From Prochlorococcus sp. AG-347-L02 (GTDB lineage Bacteria > Cyanobacteriota > Cyanobacteriia > PCC-6307 > Cyanobiaceae), in NCBI GenBank assembly GCA_003281255.1, contig QCCL01000012.1, forward strand, positions 1 to 43,600: 43,600 bases of DNA. The letters run 5' to 3'. Shown one piece after another: positions 27,187 through 35,459 of the stretch (within the stretch, counting starts at the first letter, position 1; every line of letters starts with the position of its first letter). The notes beneath the pieces were generated by a model. That model was not told the origin of the DNA, searched no databases, and saw nothing but the letters and a program-made list of their open reading frames with translations. Made by a program: the position numbers and the translations under genes.

Positions 27187-28686
27187 ATGAATTACTTTAA
27201 AATAAAGTATATAAAGTATATAATATTAATATTATTTCTATATATATTATTTTCGATATTTATACGAATAGTAAATATTTATACCCTTATATTTTTAATA
27301 GTAATTATTTATATCTTTTATAATATTGATAAAAAATTATTTAAAAAAATAGTTTATAAAGTTATATATAAAAATAAAAAAAATACCCTTTCATTCAAAA
27401 ATATTTATGGTGCTGCCAAGATAAGTTTGGAAGGGGTCGAGGCAATTAATAAAAAAATTAACGATAAAGTAAAAGTTGAATTGTTAAATTACCAAAAGAA
27501 TAAACTAGAGTCCCAATTAAAAACAGGAGATTATAAAGTTACTCTTTTTGGAGCAGGTTCCTCAGGAAAAACATCCATAGCAAGATCATTGTTGAAAAAT
27601 ATTGTCGGACAAACTAGCGCAAAAATAGGTACAACAAAGCAAATTAATAGCTATAAAATACGCATCCCAATCTTAAAAAGAAACATTAATATAGTGGATA
27701 CTCCGGGTTTATTCGAACCATCTAAATTAGGAGAAGAAAGAGAAAAAGCAACAATTGTACAAGCATCAAATTCCGACTTAGTTCTTTTTGTGTTAGATCA
27801 GGACATAAATAAATACGAAAACTATTTAATTAAAGAATTATTAAAATTAAGAAAAAAAGTAATAATAGTTCTTAATAAATGTGATTTGAGGTCTAGAAAT
27901 GACAATAACCTCATCAAAGAAAATATAGTTTCTATAACTTCCGCTAGAAAAAATAAAATTTCAGTTGTTCAAACAATTGCAGTACCTCAACAATCTCCCT
28001 ATGTAAAATCAGATACTTTAAATTTTGTTCCAGATGTAGGAAGTTTATTTAGAGAAATAATTGAAACGCTCGATAATAATGGTGAAGAGTTATTGGCGGA
28101 TAATATTCTTTTTCGCTCAAATAAGTTAGGTATTAAAAGTAAAAATTTCGTACAAGAACAAAGATATTTAATGTCAAATAAAGTTATTAATAAATATATG
28201 TGGATAACAGGAGGAGTAATACTAGTTAATCCACTACCAGCTGTTGATTTCCTAACTACTACATCCGTAAACCTTCAAATGATTATGGAATTATCAAAAA
28301 TATATGAAATAAAGCTTACAAAAAAAGATGCAAAAGATTTAGCGACTTCGTTGCTAAGCGCATTGGCTAAACAAGGAATACTAAAAGGGGGTCTCGCCAT
28401 TCTTTCTCCTGCTTTAGCTACAAGCTTAACTAAAATAATATTATCTAAATCTATACAATCAGTTACAGCAGGCTGGTTAATAAGAATAGTAGGACTAAGT
28501 TTGATTGAATATTTTAAAAATGGGCAAAATTGGGGAGATGGAGGAATCCAAGAAGTAGTAGATAAGATCTATAGACTAAGTAAGAGAGAGGACATTTTAA
28601 ACAACTTCGTAAAAGAAGCTATTTCAAAAATTGAAATGAAAAAATATTTTAAATCAAATAAAAGTTTGCCTCCATTTACTAATTAA
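27187..28686 (+). CDS. Membrane-anchored GTPase with DUF697 domain
   Basis: About 499 residues. Two adjacent hydrophobic segments near the N-terminus (about residues 8-45) should anchor it in a membrane. A GTPase domain follows, with P-loop GAGSSGKTS, the G3 motif VDTPGLF and the G4 motif LNKCDL. The C-terminal half is a DUF697-type domain around ITGGVILVNPLPAVDFLTT and GGLAILSPALATSLT, seen in the cyanobacterial and plastid GTPases of unknown role. I chose the ATG at 27187; a TTG at 27118 in the same frame lies inside lspA. Its role is unknown; vesicle or membrane function is only a guess. It ends 8 bases inside a small convergent gene. Confidence 0.9.
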   Translation: MNYFKIKYIKYIILILFLYILFSIFIRIVNIYTLIFLIVIIYIFYNIDKKLFKKIVYKVIYKNKKNTLSFKNIYGAAKISLEGVEAINKKINDKVKVELLNYQKNKLESQLKTGDYKVTLFGAGSSGKTSIARSLLKNIVGQTSAKIGTTKQINSYKIRIPILKRNINIVDTPGLFEPSKLGEEREKATIVQASNSDLVLFVLDQDINKYENYLIKELLKLRKKVIIVLNKCDLRSRNDNNLIKENIVSITSARKNKISVVQTIAVPQQSPYVKSDTLNFVPDVGSLFREIIETLDNNGEELLADNILFRSNKLGIKSKNFVQEQRYLMSNKVINKYMWITGGVILVNPLPAVDFLTTTSVNLQMIMELSKIYEIKLTKKDAKDLATSLLSALAKQGILKGGLAILSPALATSLTKIILSKSIQSVTAGWLIRIVGLSLIEYFKNGQNWGDGGIQEVVDKIYRLSKREDILNNFVKEAISKIEMKKYFKSNKSLPPFTN

Positions 28687-28810
28687 AATTGGATAATTGA
28701 TCATTTAGATAAGTTCTGAAATCAAAAATAGTTATAAAGAGTAAATAAGCAATACAAATAGCTATAGAGATAAACCCTGTTACTATTGCAATAATTTTTG
28801 GTCTACCCAT
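28679..28810 (-). CDS. Small single-pass membrane protein (43 aa)
   Basis: A 43-residue frame from ATG at 28810 to TAG, beginning MGRPKIIAIVTGFISIAI and ending FRTYLNDQLSNFN. One hydrophobic helix spans about residues 6-29, with a basic N-terminus and a polar C-terminus, a layout typical of small thylakoid or plasma-membrane proteins. It fills the gap between the GTPase and decarboxylase genes and overlaps the GTPase stop by 8 bases. I do not recognise it as a named photosystem or cytochrome subunit. Orderly composition and position argue that it is real, but there is no motif to prove it. Confidence 0.6.
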   Translation of the reverse strand: MGRPKIIAIVTGFISIAICIAYLLFITIFDFRTYLNDQLSNFN

Positions 28811-28825
28811 AATTCAATTCGTTAG

Positions 28826-30211
28826 TTAAGCATCTAAAAGTCTCAAAAGTTCTTCAATATGAGATTCTTTTGTATTGTAATTTCCCATGACAACCCGTAA
28901 AAAATATTTTCCTTTAAATTTTGGTCTAGAAAGCATAAAATTATTGTTAATTAATTCATTAACTTTAGTTTGAGTCCATGAATCAGAGTCTTTTGGCTCA
29001 AGTTTCTTTGGTAAGAATGAAACAATATGAAGAGGTCCTGAATATATATCAAATTTATTTTTACATATATTTTTTATAAAAAAATCTTTTCTTTTAATTG
29101 ATGACTCTAATACATTTTCTATTCCTTTAAGTCCTAAAAAACGTAACCCAAGCCATAGTTTTATGACCTCTGCAGGTCTAGAACCTTGTATGCCTATTTC
29201 ACCTCTATTTGTAATATTTTCTTTAGATGATATATATGGTAGCCCAGTATTAAAAGTATTTTCTAAAGTACTCATATTTGAAACCAATAACAAAGATGAA
29301 GTCTTTGTAATGCCAATAATTTTTTGTGGGTTTATCGTTATCGAATTAGCCTGATTAATATTATTTAAGCCTTCTATTTGAATAGAAGTTATAGCAAAAA
29401 TCCCTCCAATTGAACCATCAATATGTAACCATATTTTTCTTTGTTTACAGATTTCACTTATTTCTTTAATAGGATCAATGGCTCCTCTTACAGTTGTCCC
29501 AAGGGTGGCAACGATGGCAAATATTTTTTTATTTTCTATTGAACATTTATCTAAAGACTGTCTGAGATAGTTTATATCCATTCGACCTTTATTATCAGTT
29601 TTAATTCTGACAAGATTCGTACTATCAAGACCCATTACTCTCATACATTTAATGAAGGAAGAATGAGCATCTTCACTAACAAGTAATACACAATTAGGAT
29701 TTGTACCTAATCCAGCATTATTTCTAGCTGCTATAAGTGCATTCAGATTACTTAATGTACCTCCACTAGCAGCTATACCTCCTGAGAAATCATTAAACCC
29801 TATTCTCTTGGCAAACCATTTGCATAATGATTCCTCAAGCAAAGTCACACTTGGTGATAACTCGTAGGCGAGAAGATTATTATTTAAACCAGCAGCAATT
29901 AAATCTCCCAAAATAGAGAAAATTAAAGGTGGGGGATCAAGGTGAGCTAGTGAGCCAGGATGAACAGGATTAAATGAATTTTTCAAAAGAGTTTCAATCT
30001 CAGAAAACAAATCTTCTTCAGAGTTACCATCTTCCGAAGGCATAATGCACTTGAAATTTTCATCAAATGGTAAAGGACCATTTTTATCAGCTTTAGAGAA
30101 CCATTCGCAAAGAGTTTGACTTGCTCTATTAAGAAGAGTAATCAATTTGTCATTAGTCCCTAAATATGAGGGGAAATATATATCTTTATTATTAATTAAA
30201 TCTTCAGCCAT
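28826..30211 (-). CDS. Group II PLP-dependent decarboxylase family protein
   Basis: A 461-residue fold type I PLP enzyme related to glutamate and aromatic amino acid decarboxylases. Recognisable parts are NPVHPGSLAHLDPPPL, the PLP-stacking His in SEDAHSSFIK, ATLGTTVRGAIDPI, and the PLP-binding Asp in WLHIDGSIGG. The lysine that should bind PLP is in ITINPQKIIGITKTS. Typical family members have NPHKW here and HVDAA at the Asp, so this is a divergent subgroup and its substrate is uncertain. It starts at ATG, divergent from tadA by 43 bases. Confidence 0.87.
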   Translation of the reverse strand: MAEDLINNKDIYFPSYLGTNDKLITLLNRASQTLCEWFSKADKNGPLPFDENFKCIMPSEDGNSEEDLFSEIETLLKNSFNPVHPGSLAHLDPPPLIFSILGDLIAAGLNNNLLAYELSPSVTLLEESLCKWFAKRIGFNDFSGGIAASGGTLSNLNALIAARNNAGLGTNPNCVLLVSEDAHSSFIKCMRVMGLDSTNLVRIKTDNKGRMDINYLRQSLDKCSIENKKIFAIVATLGTTVRGAIDPIKEISEICKQRKIWLHIDGSIGGIFAITSIQIEGLNNINQANSITINPQKIIGITKTSSLLLVSNMSTLENTFNTGLPYISSKENITNRGEIGIQGSRPAEVIKLWLGLRFLGLKGIENVLESSIKRKDFFIKNICKNKFDIYSGPLHIVSFLPKKLEPKDSDSWTQTKVNELINNNFMLSRPKFKGKYFLRVVMGNYNTKESHIEELLRLLDA

Positions 30212-30254
30212 CAGATAAGATATGTATTAATAATTCTATTCTCAATATTGATAA

Positions 30255-30770
30255 ATGAGATATATTTTTGAAAATGGAAATAGTCGTAAAGATAAACAAA
30301 AAAAAAAAAATAATTCAAAATACAATTTGTGGATGAATTCGATATTAAGAAGATCCAAAGAAATTGGAAAAGTTGAGCTACCAATCTGTTCAATAATTTT
30401 AGACGAGAGAGGAAGATGTATCGGCAGAGGGGTGAACAGGAGGAATATAAATAAAGACCCATTAGGGCATGCAGAGATAATGGCACTCAGACAGGCATCT
30501 CTAATTAAAAACGATTGGAGATTTAATGAATGTACTATTATCACAAATTTAGAACCTTGTACTATGTGTTCCTCAGCTCTTATTCAAGCGCGTATGGGTA
30601 AAGTTATATTCGGAGCTTACGATAAGAAAAGAGGTGGATTGGGTGGCTCTATTGACCTATCAAAACATGAAAGTGCACATCATAAAATGGAAATAATTGG
30701 AGGTATCCTAGAAGATGAATGCAGTCAAATTTTACAGATTTGGTTCAAAAAGTTGAGGACTCAAAAATAG
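30255..30770 (+). CDS. tadA: tRNA-specific adenosine deaminase
   Basis: Zinc-dependent deaminase that converts the wobble adenosine of tRNA-Arg(ACG) to inosine. The zinc-binding and catalytic motifs are intact: PLGHAEIMAL with the catalytic Glu, and LEPCTMCSSALIQARMG. The C-terminal end GGILEDECSQIL matches TadA. From the ATG at 30255 there are about 25 residues before the core, which include a run of lysines and asparagines encoded by a 13-A tract (30298-30310). A TTG at 30327 or the ATG at 30333 would skip the tract, though the preceding YNLWM appears to align with the start of the E. coli core. The 3' end overlaps the convergent aminotransferase by 26 bases. Confidence 0.91.
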   Translation: MRYIFENGNSRKDKQKKKNNSKYNLWMNSILRRSKEIGKVELPICSIILDERGRCIGRGVNRRNINKDPLGHAEIMALRQASLIKNDWRFNECTIITNLEPCTMCSSALIQARMGKVIFGAYDKKRGGLGGSIDLSKHESAHHKMEIIGGILEDECSQILQIWFKKLRTQK

Positions 30771-31929
30771 AAAATTTCTTTAGCTCAGTATCAAATAGGT
30801 TTAATAATCTGTCAACATTCTCCTCACATGAATTAAAGCCCATCAGCCCTACACGCCAAACCTTACCGGATAATTCTCCAAGTCCATTTCCTATTTCTAT
30901 TCCAAAGTTTCTTAAGAGATGATTTCTAAAACCATCCCCATCAACTGCTGGAGGTATTTTAACTGTGGTTAAAGTTGGCAATCTATAATCCTCTGGCACA
31001 TGTAATTCCATTCCAAGTCTTTCTAAACCATTCCATAGTTTCTTTGCATTAGTATTATGTCTATTCCAAACATTTTCTAAACCCTCATTGGCAATTAGCC
31101 GTAAACCTTCACGAATGGCAAAATTCATATTTACCGGCGCAGTATGATGGTAAACACGATCAGAACCCCAATATTTATTTAATAAAGATAAATCTAAATA
31201 CCAGTTAGGTACTTTTGTTTTTCTTGAACTTAGTTTTTCTTCAGCTCTTTTATTCATTGTAAAAGGGCTTAATCCTGGAGGACAACTTAATCCCTTTTGA
31301 CTACAACTGTATGCTAGATCAATTTTCCATTCGTCTATTAATAGCTCTAAAGCGCCGAGTGAGGTAACTGCATCAACTAAAAATAAGCAGTTATTTTTTC
31401 TACATATATCTCCAATACCATCAAGAGGTTGTAAAACACCACTTGATGTTTCAGCATGGACAATAGCAAAAATTGCTGGTTTTTTAGTTTCTATTTCATA
31501 CTTAATTTCTTCATAAGAAAAGGCTTCACCCCATGGTTTTTCAATAACAGATACATCTGCTTTATATCTAGTTGCCATATCAACAAGTCTGTCTCCAAAA
31601 TATCCTTTTTTAGCGATAAGAATTTTTTCTCCTTCCTCTATAAAATTAGCTATCGAAGCTTCCATAGCTGCACTTCCAGTACCACTCATTGGAAGTGTAA
31701 GACGATTATTACATTGCCAGGTATATCTTAGAAGTTGTTGAACATCAGACATCAATGAAATATATGCTTCATCTAAGTGTCCAATAGGATTCAAAGAAAG
31801 AGCGCTTAAGACTTCTGGATGTGCGTTTGAAGGACCAGGACCTAATAAAAGTCGAGAGGGAACATAAGTCTTTGAGAAATGAGATAAATTCTCTTCATTT
31901 AAAGCCGAAATAAGTTTTGCTTCTGTCAA
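30745..31929 (-). CDS. Class V aminotransferase (alanine/serine-glyoxylate type)
   Basis: PLP-dependent aminotransferase of 394 residues, probably alanine- or serine-glyoxylate aminotransferase, which would serve photorespiratory glyoxylate. Signatures are LLLGPGPSNAHPEVL near residue 30, MSGTGSAAMEASI, VHAETSSGVLQPLDG, the PLP-binding Asp of LVDAVTSLG and the Schiff-base lysine in YSCSQKGLSCPPGLSP. The start is a TTG at 31929; no ATG in frame lies upstream before a stop. Two inverted repeats sit in its leader (31943-31984). Donor specificity cannot be read from sequence. Confidence 0.9.
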   Translation of the reverse strand: MTEAKLISALNEENLSHFSKTYVPSRLLLGPGPSNAHPEVLSALSLNPIGHLDEAYISLMSDVQQLLRYTWQCNNRLTLPMSGTGSAAMEASIANFIEEGEKILIAKKGYFGDRLVDMATRYKADVSVIEKPWGEAFSYEEIKYEIETKKPAIFAIVHAETSSGVLQPLDGIGDICRKNNCLFLVDAVTSLGALELLIDEWKIDLAYSCSQKGLSCPPGLSPFTMNKRAEEKLSSRKTKVPNWYLDLSLLNKYWGSDRVYHHTAPVNMNFAIREGLRLIANEGLENVWNRHNTNAKKLWNGLERLGMELHVPEDYRLPTLTTVKIPPAVDGDGFRNHLLRNFGIEIGNGLGELSGKVWRVGLMGFNSCEENVDRLLNLFDTELKKFSIFESSTF

Positions 31930-31942
31930 AGCATTACATTCA

Positions 31943-31984
31943 ATTACTTTTAAAGTAATCTAATATCGCCACATAAGCGATATT
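31943..31984. repeat. Two adjacent inverted repeats in the aminotransferase leader
   Basis: ATTACTTTTAAAGTAAT (31943-31959) is a perfect palindrome with 8-base arms around a central T. Two bases on, AATATCGC (31962-31969) and GCGATATT (31977-31984) form a perfect 8-base-pair hairpin with a 7-base loop. They lie 14-55 bases upstream of the aminotransferase start and about 160 bases upstream of glnA. They could be transcription-factor operators or, in the minus-strand mRNA, leader hairpins. I do not know a matching regulator. Confidence 0.55.
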
Positions 31985-32079
31985 TATTTAAAGAAATTCA
32001 TTCAATTTAAATATTTAGGTAAATAATTATTAAACTTATGACTTGAAACACTAAAAGAAGACATCAAGTCTTATAAAAA

Positions 32080-32121
32080 GTTACCATTGATACATAACAA
32101 GAATCATCAAGTTATTAATTT
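32080..32121 (+). promoter_or_regulatory. Candidate NtcA-activated glnA promoter
   Basis: GTT-N8-TAC (32080-32093) differs at one base from the NtcA consensus GTA-N8-TAC. It is followed after 22 bases by TAATTT (32116-32121), which fits the TAN3T -10 element. Spacing of 22-24 bases is the known arrangement of class II NtcA promoters in cyanobacteria, where NtcA replaces the -35 box under nitrogen limitation. The transcript would begin about 15 bases before the glnA ATG. glnA is a classic NtcA target. Confidence 0.55.
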
Positions 32122-32142
32122 CATATAAGGTATTACAAAATT

Positions 32143-33564
32143 ATGTCTAAATCTCCTCAAGATGTTTTAAGTCAAATTAAAGACGAAGGAATTGAACTCA
32201 TCGATTTAAAATTCACTGATATTCATGGAAAATGGCAACATTTAACTCTTACATCAGACATGATTGAAGAGGATTCATTTACAGAAGGTCTAGCATTTGA
32301 TGGTTCATCAATAAGAGGTTGGAAAGCAATTAATGCCTCGGATATGTCAATGGTGCCCGACGCAAGTACAGCCTGGATTGATCCTTTTTATAAACATAAA
32401 ACTCTAAGTATGATTTGCTCTATTCAAGAGCCAAGAAGCGGGGAACCTTATGATAGGTGTCCAAGAGCTTTAGCTCAAAAGGCATTAAAATATTTAGACT
32501 CTACGGGTATAGCAGATACTGCATTTTTTGGACCAGAACCTGAATTCTTTTTATTCGATGATGTTAGATATGACTCTAAAGAGGGAGGTTGTTTTTATAG
32601 TGTAGATACCATTGAAGCTCCATGGAATACAGGGAGAATTGAAGAAGGGGGGAACTTAGGATACAAAATACAGTATAAAGAAGGATATTTTCCAGTTGCT
32701 CCAAATGATACTGCGCAAGATATCAGATCTGAGATGCTTCTTCTTATGGGTGAATTAGGGATCCCCACAGAAAAACATCATCATGAAGTTGCTGGTGCCG
32801 GTCAACACGAACTTGGAATGAAATTTGATTCGTTAATAAATGCTGCTGATAACGTTATGACTTATAAATACGTTGTCCGGAATGTTGCTAAAAAATATGG
32901 AAAAACAGCAACATTTATGCCCAAGCCTGTATTTAACGATAATGGAACTGGAATGCATGTTCACCAGAGTTTATGGAAGAGTGGGCAGCCACTATTTTTC
33001 GGTGAAGGAGCATATGCAAATCTATCTCAAACAGCAAGATGGTACATCGGAGGTATACTTAAACATGCTCCATCATTCTTAGCATTTACTAACCCAACTA
33101 CAAATAGTTATAAAAGACTGGTTCCAGGATTCGAAGCACCTGTAAATCTAGTTTATTCTGAGGGTAATAGATCAGCTGCAGTAAGAATACCATTAACAGG
33201 ACCAAGCCCTAAAGCTAAAAGATTAGAATTCAGATCAGGTGACGCACTTGCAAACCCTTACTTAGCATTTTCTGTAATGATGCTTGCTGGTATTGATGGA
33301 ATTAAAAATCAAATTGATCCTGGTGATGGTGTAGATGTAGATTTATTTGAACTTCCAGCTGATGAACTTGCAAAAATTGATACAGTACCTTCATCTCTAA
33401 ATGACTCACTTAATGCGCTAAAAGCAGATAAGGATTATCTATTAGCTGGTGGAGTATTTACTGAAGATTTTATTGATAACTTTATCGATATAAAATACGA
33501 AGAGGTACAACAACTAAGACAAAGGCCTCATCCACATGAATTCTTCATGTATTACGATGCATAA
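32143..33564 (+). CDS. glnA: Glutamine synthetase type I
   Basis: ATP-dependent synthesis of glutamine from glutamate and ammonium, the main entry of nitrogen in cyanobacteria. The 473 residues are typical of GSI. Visible motifs are [24 protein letters not shown] with metal-binding glutamates, [27 protein letters not shown], and the substrate loop NRSAAVRIP followed by [15 protein letters not shown]. The gene is monocistronic, with a promoter at 32080-32121 and a strong terminator behind it. No glutamine synthetase inactivating-factor gene is seen in this window. Confidence 0.97.
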   Translation: MSKSPQDVLSQIKDEGIELIDLKFTDIHGKWQHLTLTSDMIEEDSFTEGLAFDGSSIRGWKAINASDMSMVPDASTAWIDPFYKHKTLSMICSIQEPRSGEPYDRCPRALAQKALKYLDSTGIADTAFFGPEPEFFLFDDVRYDSKEGGCFYSVDTIEAPWNTGRIEEGGNLGYKIQYKEGYFPVAPNDTAQDIRSEMLLLMGELGIPTEKHHHEVAGAGQHELGMKFDSLINAADNVMTYKYVVRNVAKKYGKTATFMPKPVFNDNGTGMHVHQSLWKSGQPLFFGEGAYANLSQTARWYIGGILKHAPSFLAFTNPTTNSYKRLVPGFEAPVNLVYSEGNRSAAVRIPLTGPSPKAKRLEFRSGDALANPYLAFSVMMLAGIDGIKNQIDPGDGVDVDLFELPADELAKIDTVPSSLNDSLNALKADKDYLLAGGVFTEDFIDNFIDIKYEEVQQLRQRPHPHEFFMYYDA

Positions 33565-33588
33565 CTAAAAGAACACATTAGTTTAAGT

Positions 33589-33638
33589 AAATCAATTTGA
33601 GAAATATCACAAAATATTCTCAAATTGATTTTTTTTTT
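33589..33638 (+). terminator. Intrinsic terminator of glnA
   Basis: AAATCAATTTGAGAA (33589-33603) pairs perfectly with TTCTCAAATTGATTT (33617-33631), a 15-base-pair stem with a loop of 13 bases. It is followed by an uninterrupted T tract up to 33638. It lies 24 bases after the glnA stop and is the clearest terminator in the window. Confidence 0.9.
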
Positions 33639-33666
33639 GTTGGAATATAGATATATAAATTGAAAA

Positions 33667-34722
33667 ATGGCTAGGGAATCTATTTCAAAAATTGCATATA
33701 AAACGCTACAACAAAGTAAAAGCATTGCAGGTTTCGCTCACAAGCAGATTAGTTCAAGATTAATGAACTTTATTCTTCCCGATTCAAAGCTCGAAAATTT
33801 TGATATAAATAGGGATCTTCTAATGCAAATCCAAAATTCAATGGATATCTTAAGAGAAGAAGATTGGAATGATGCAGAAAAAAATATATATCCAAAAAAA
33901 TTATTGTTTGACGAACCATGGCTTAGATATCTAACTCAATATCCTAAAATTTGGCTCGATATGCCTAATACATGGGATAGACGCAGAAAACAAAACTTTG
34001 ATGATCTTCCAAAATCAATTGATAAAGATAATTATCCTCAATATTACTTGAGAAATTTTCATCATCAAACAGATGGTTATTTATCAGATTTTTCAGCTAG
34101 CATTTATGACCTACAAGTAGAGATACTTTTCAATGGTAGTGCTGACTCAATGAGGAGAAGAATAATTAAGCCAATAAAAGAAGGTCTTGAAATTTTTAGC
34201 GATAGAAAAAAAAGTTCTATAAAAATACTTGATGTGGCTACTGGATCAGGAAGAACATTAAAACAATTAAGAGCAGCATTTCCTAAAGAAAAAATTACTG
34301 GAATTGATTTATCTGATTCTTACTTAAAAGAGGCAAGTAGATATATTTCAGATTTAGATGGAGATTTAATTCAGTTAATAAAAGGTAATGCTGAGGATTT
34401 ACCTTTTAAAAATGATAGCTTTCAATGTATTTCTTGCGTTTACTTATTTCATGAATTACCTAGAACAATTAGAGCTAAAGTGTTAAATGAATTTTTTAGA
34501 GTTCTTGAACCTGGGGGCATATTAGTTTTAGCTGATTCAATTCAAATAAATGATTCACCTGACTTTATATCCGTAATGGAAAGCTTCTATAAATCTTTTC
34601 ATGAGCCTTTTTATTGTGATTACATAAAAGAGGATTTAGATTCTAAAATTCAGGATGTAGGGTTTAAAGATGTAAAATCAAATTCCTTTTTTATGACCAA
34701 AGTATGGTCTGCTGTAAAGTAA
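33667..34722 (+). CDS. SAM-dependent methyltransferase (UbiE-like fold)
   Basis: A 351-residue protein whose C-terminal half is a class I methyltransferase domain: motif I ILDVATGSGRTLKQL, the acidic residue after KITGIDLSDSYL, motif II DLPFKNDSFQCISCVY and the LEPGGILVLAD stretch. The N-terminal half (about residues 1-165) has no domain I recognise and contains an aromatic segment around PWLRYLTQYPKIWLDMPNTW. The substrate is unknown; small-molecule or lipid methylation is the usual activity of this subfamily. A short hypothetical gene follows by 12 bases. Confidence 0.87.
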   Translation: MARESISKIAYKTLQQSKSIAGFAHKQISSRLMNFILPDSKLENFDINRDLLMQIQNSMDILREEDWNDAEKNIYPKKLLFDEPWLRYLTQYPKIWLDMPNTWDRRRKQNFDDLPKSIDKDNYPQYYLRNFHHQTDGYLSDFSASIYDLQVEILFNGSADSMRRRIIKPIKEGLEIFSDRKKSSIKILDVATGSGRTLKQLRAAFPKEKITGIDLSDSYLKEASRYISDLDGDLIQLIKGNAEDLPFKNDSFQCISCVYLFHELPRTIRAKVLNEFFRVLEPGGILVLADSIQINDSPDFISVMESFYKSFHEPFYCDYIKEDLDSKIQDVGFKDVKSNSFFMTKVWSAVK

Positions 34723-34734
34723 ATAAAAACTCCT

Positions 34735-34998
34735 ATGACTTATTGGGATAAAGAAACTATTCAGCTTGTTCAAAGACTTAATAACAAATTAAAAATTGAT
34801 CATTCTAAATGGCATAAAGATAAGGGAAATAAATATAAACGATCTGCTGAACTAATTTCGGCCGGATTATGTCATTTAATTATTTCTTGTAATGAGAAGG
34901 AATCTATTGAGTACATAGAAGAAAGTATTAAATGGTTAAAAGAAATTAACGTAGATCAACCTTGCCCTAGTAAAAATCACCTTTTTAATGCCAACTGA
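34735..34998 (+). CDS. Conserved hypothetical protein (possibly DUF6439)
   Basis: An 87-residue soluble protein, probably all-helical, with a central AELISAGLCHLIISCNEKES stretch and a C-terminal PCPSKNHLF. No enzyme motif is visible. I believe it belongs to a small cyanobacterial family (DUF6439), but I am not sure of the number. It starts at ATG, 12 bases after the methyltransferase, and its last 22 bases overlap the convergent ATPase-like gene. Confidence 0.75.
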   Translation: MTYWDKETIQLVQRLNNKLKIDHSKWHKDKGNKYKRSAELISAGLCHLIISCNEKESIEYIEESIKWLKEINVDQPCPSKNHLFNAN

Positions 34999-35411
34999 AG
35001 CCTATTACCTTTACTACTCCATCTAACGTCATCAAAACATTCATTAATAATGTATAGGCCACGGCCACTAACACTACTTATTTTTTTTGGTAATTTATAG
35101 TCTCTTTTTTTTATCTCTAAACCATTACCTTGATCTTGAATTTGCCAGACACACCAATTAGGAGTAATTATTCTTCTTACTCTAATATTTTTTTTAGGAT
35201 CTAATTTATTGCCATGTTTTACTGCGTTTACTAGAGCTTCATGTAAACCAAGTTTTATAAGATAGTTTGATTGAGAATTTTGAATAGGTTCTAATAATTG
35301 ATCGACAAATTCATTTAACTGTAATGATGATTCGAATTCGTAGTTTGACCAGTTAATCCTTGGTCTTTTAAAAAATTTTTTTAAAATATTTTTGCCCCGA
35401 AATAAGGACAT
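34977..35411 (-). CDS. RsbW-like serine-kinase/anti-sigma ATPase domain protein
   Basis: A 144-residue protein containing only a GHKL-type ATPase domain of the RsbW/SpoIIAB (HATPase_c_2) class. The N box is LGLHEALVNAVKHGN, the G1 box QDQGNGLE and the G2 box GRGLYIINECFD. Proteins of this class bind sigma factors and phosphorylate anti-anti-sigma factors in partner-switching systems. No sigma factor, STAS-domain partner or PP2C phosphatase gene is adjacent, so the target is unknown. It starts at ATG. Confidence 0.87.
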   Translation of the reverse strand: MSLFRGKNILKKFFKRPRINWSNYEFESSLQLNEFVDQLLEPIQNSQSNYLIKLGLHEALVNAVKHGNKLDPKKNIRVRRIITPNWCVWQIQDQGNGLEIKKRDYKLPKKISSVSGRGLYIINECFDDVRWSSKGNRLQLALKR

Positions 35412-35459
35412 AATAATATTTTGATACTGTCTTAATTTTAACTTATTAAATACCTCAAT

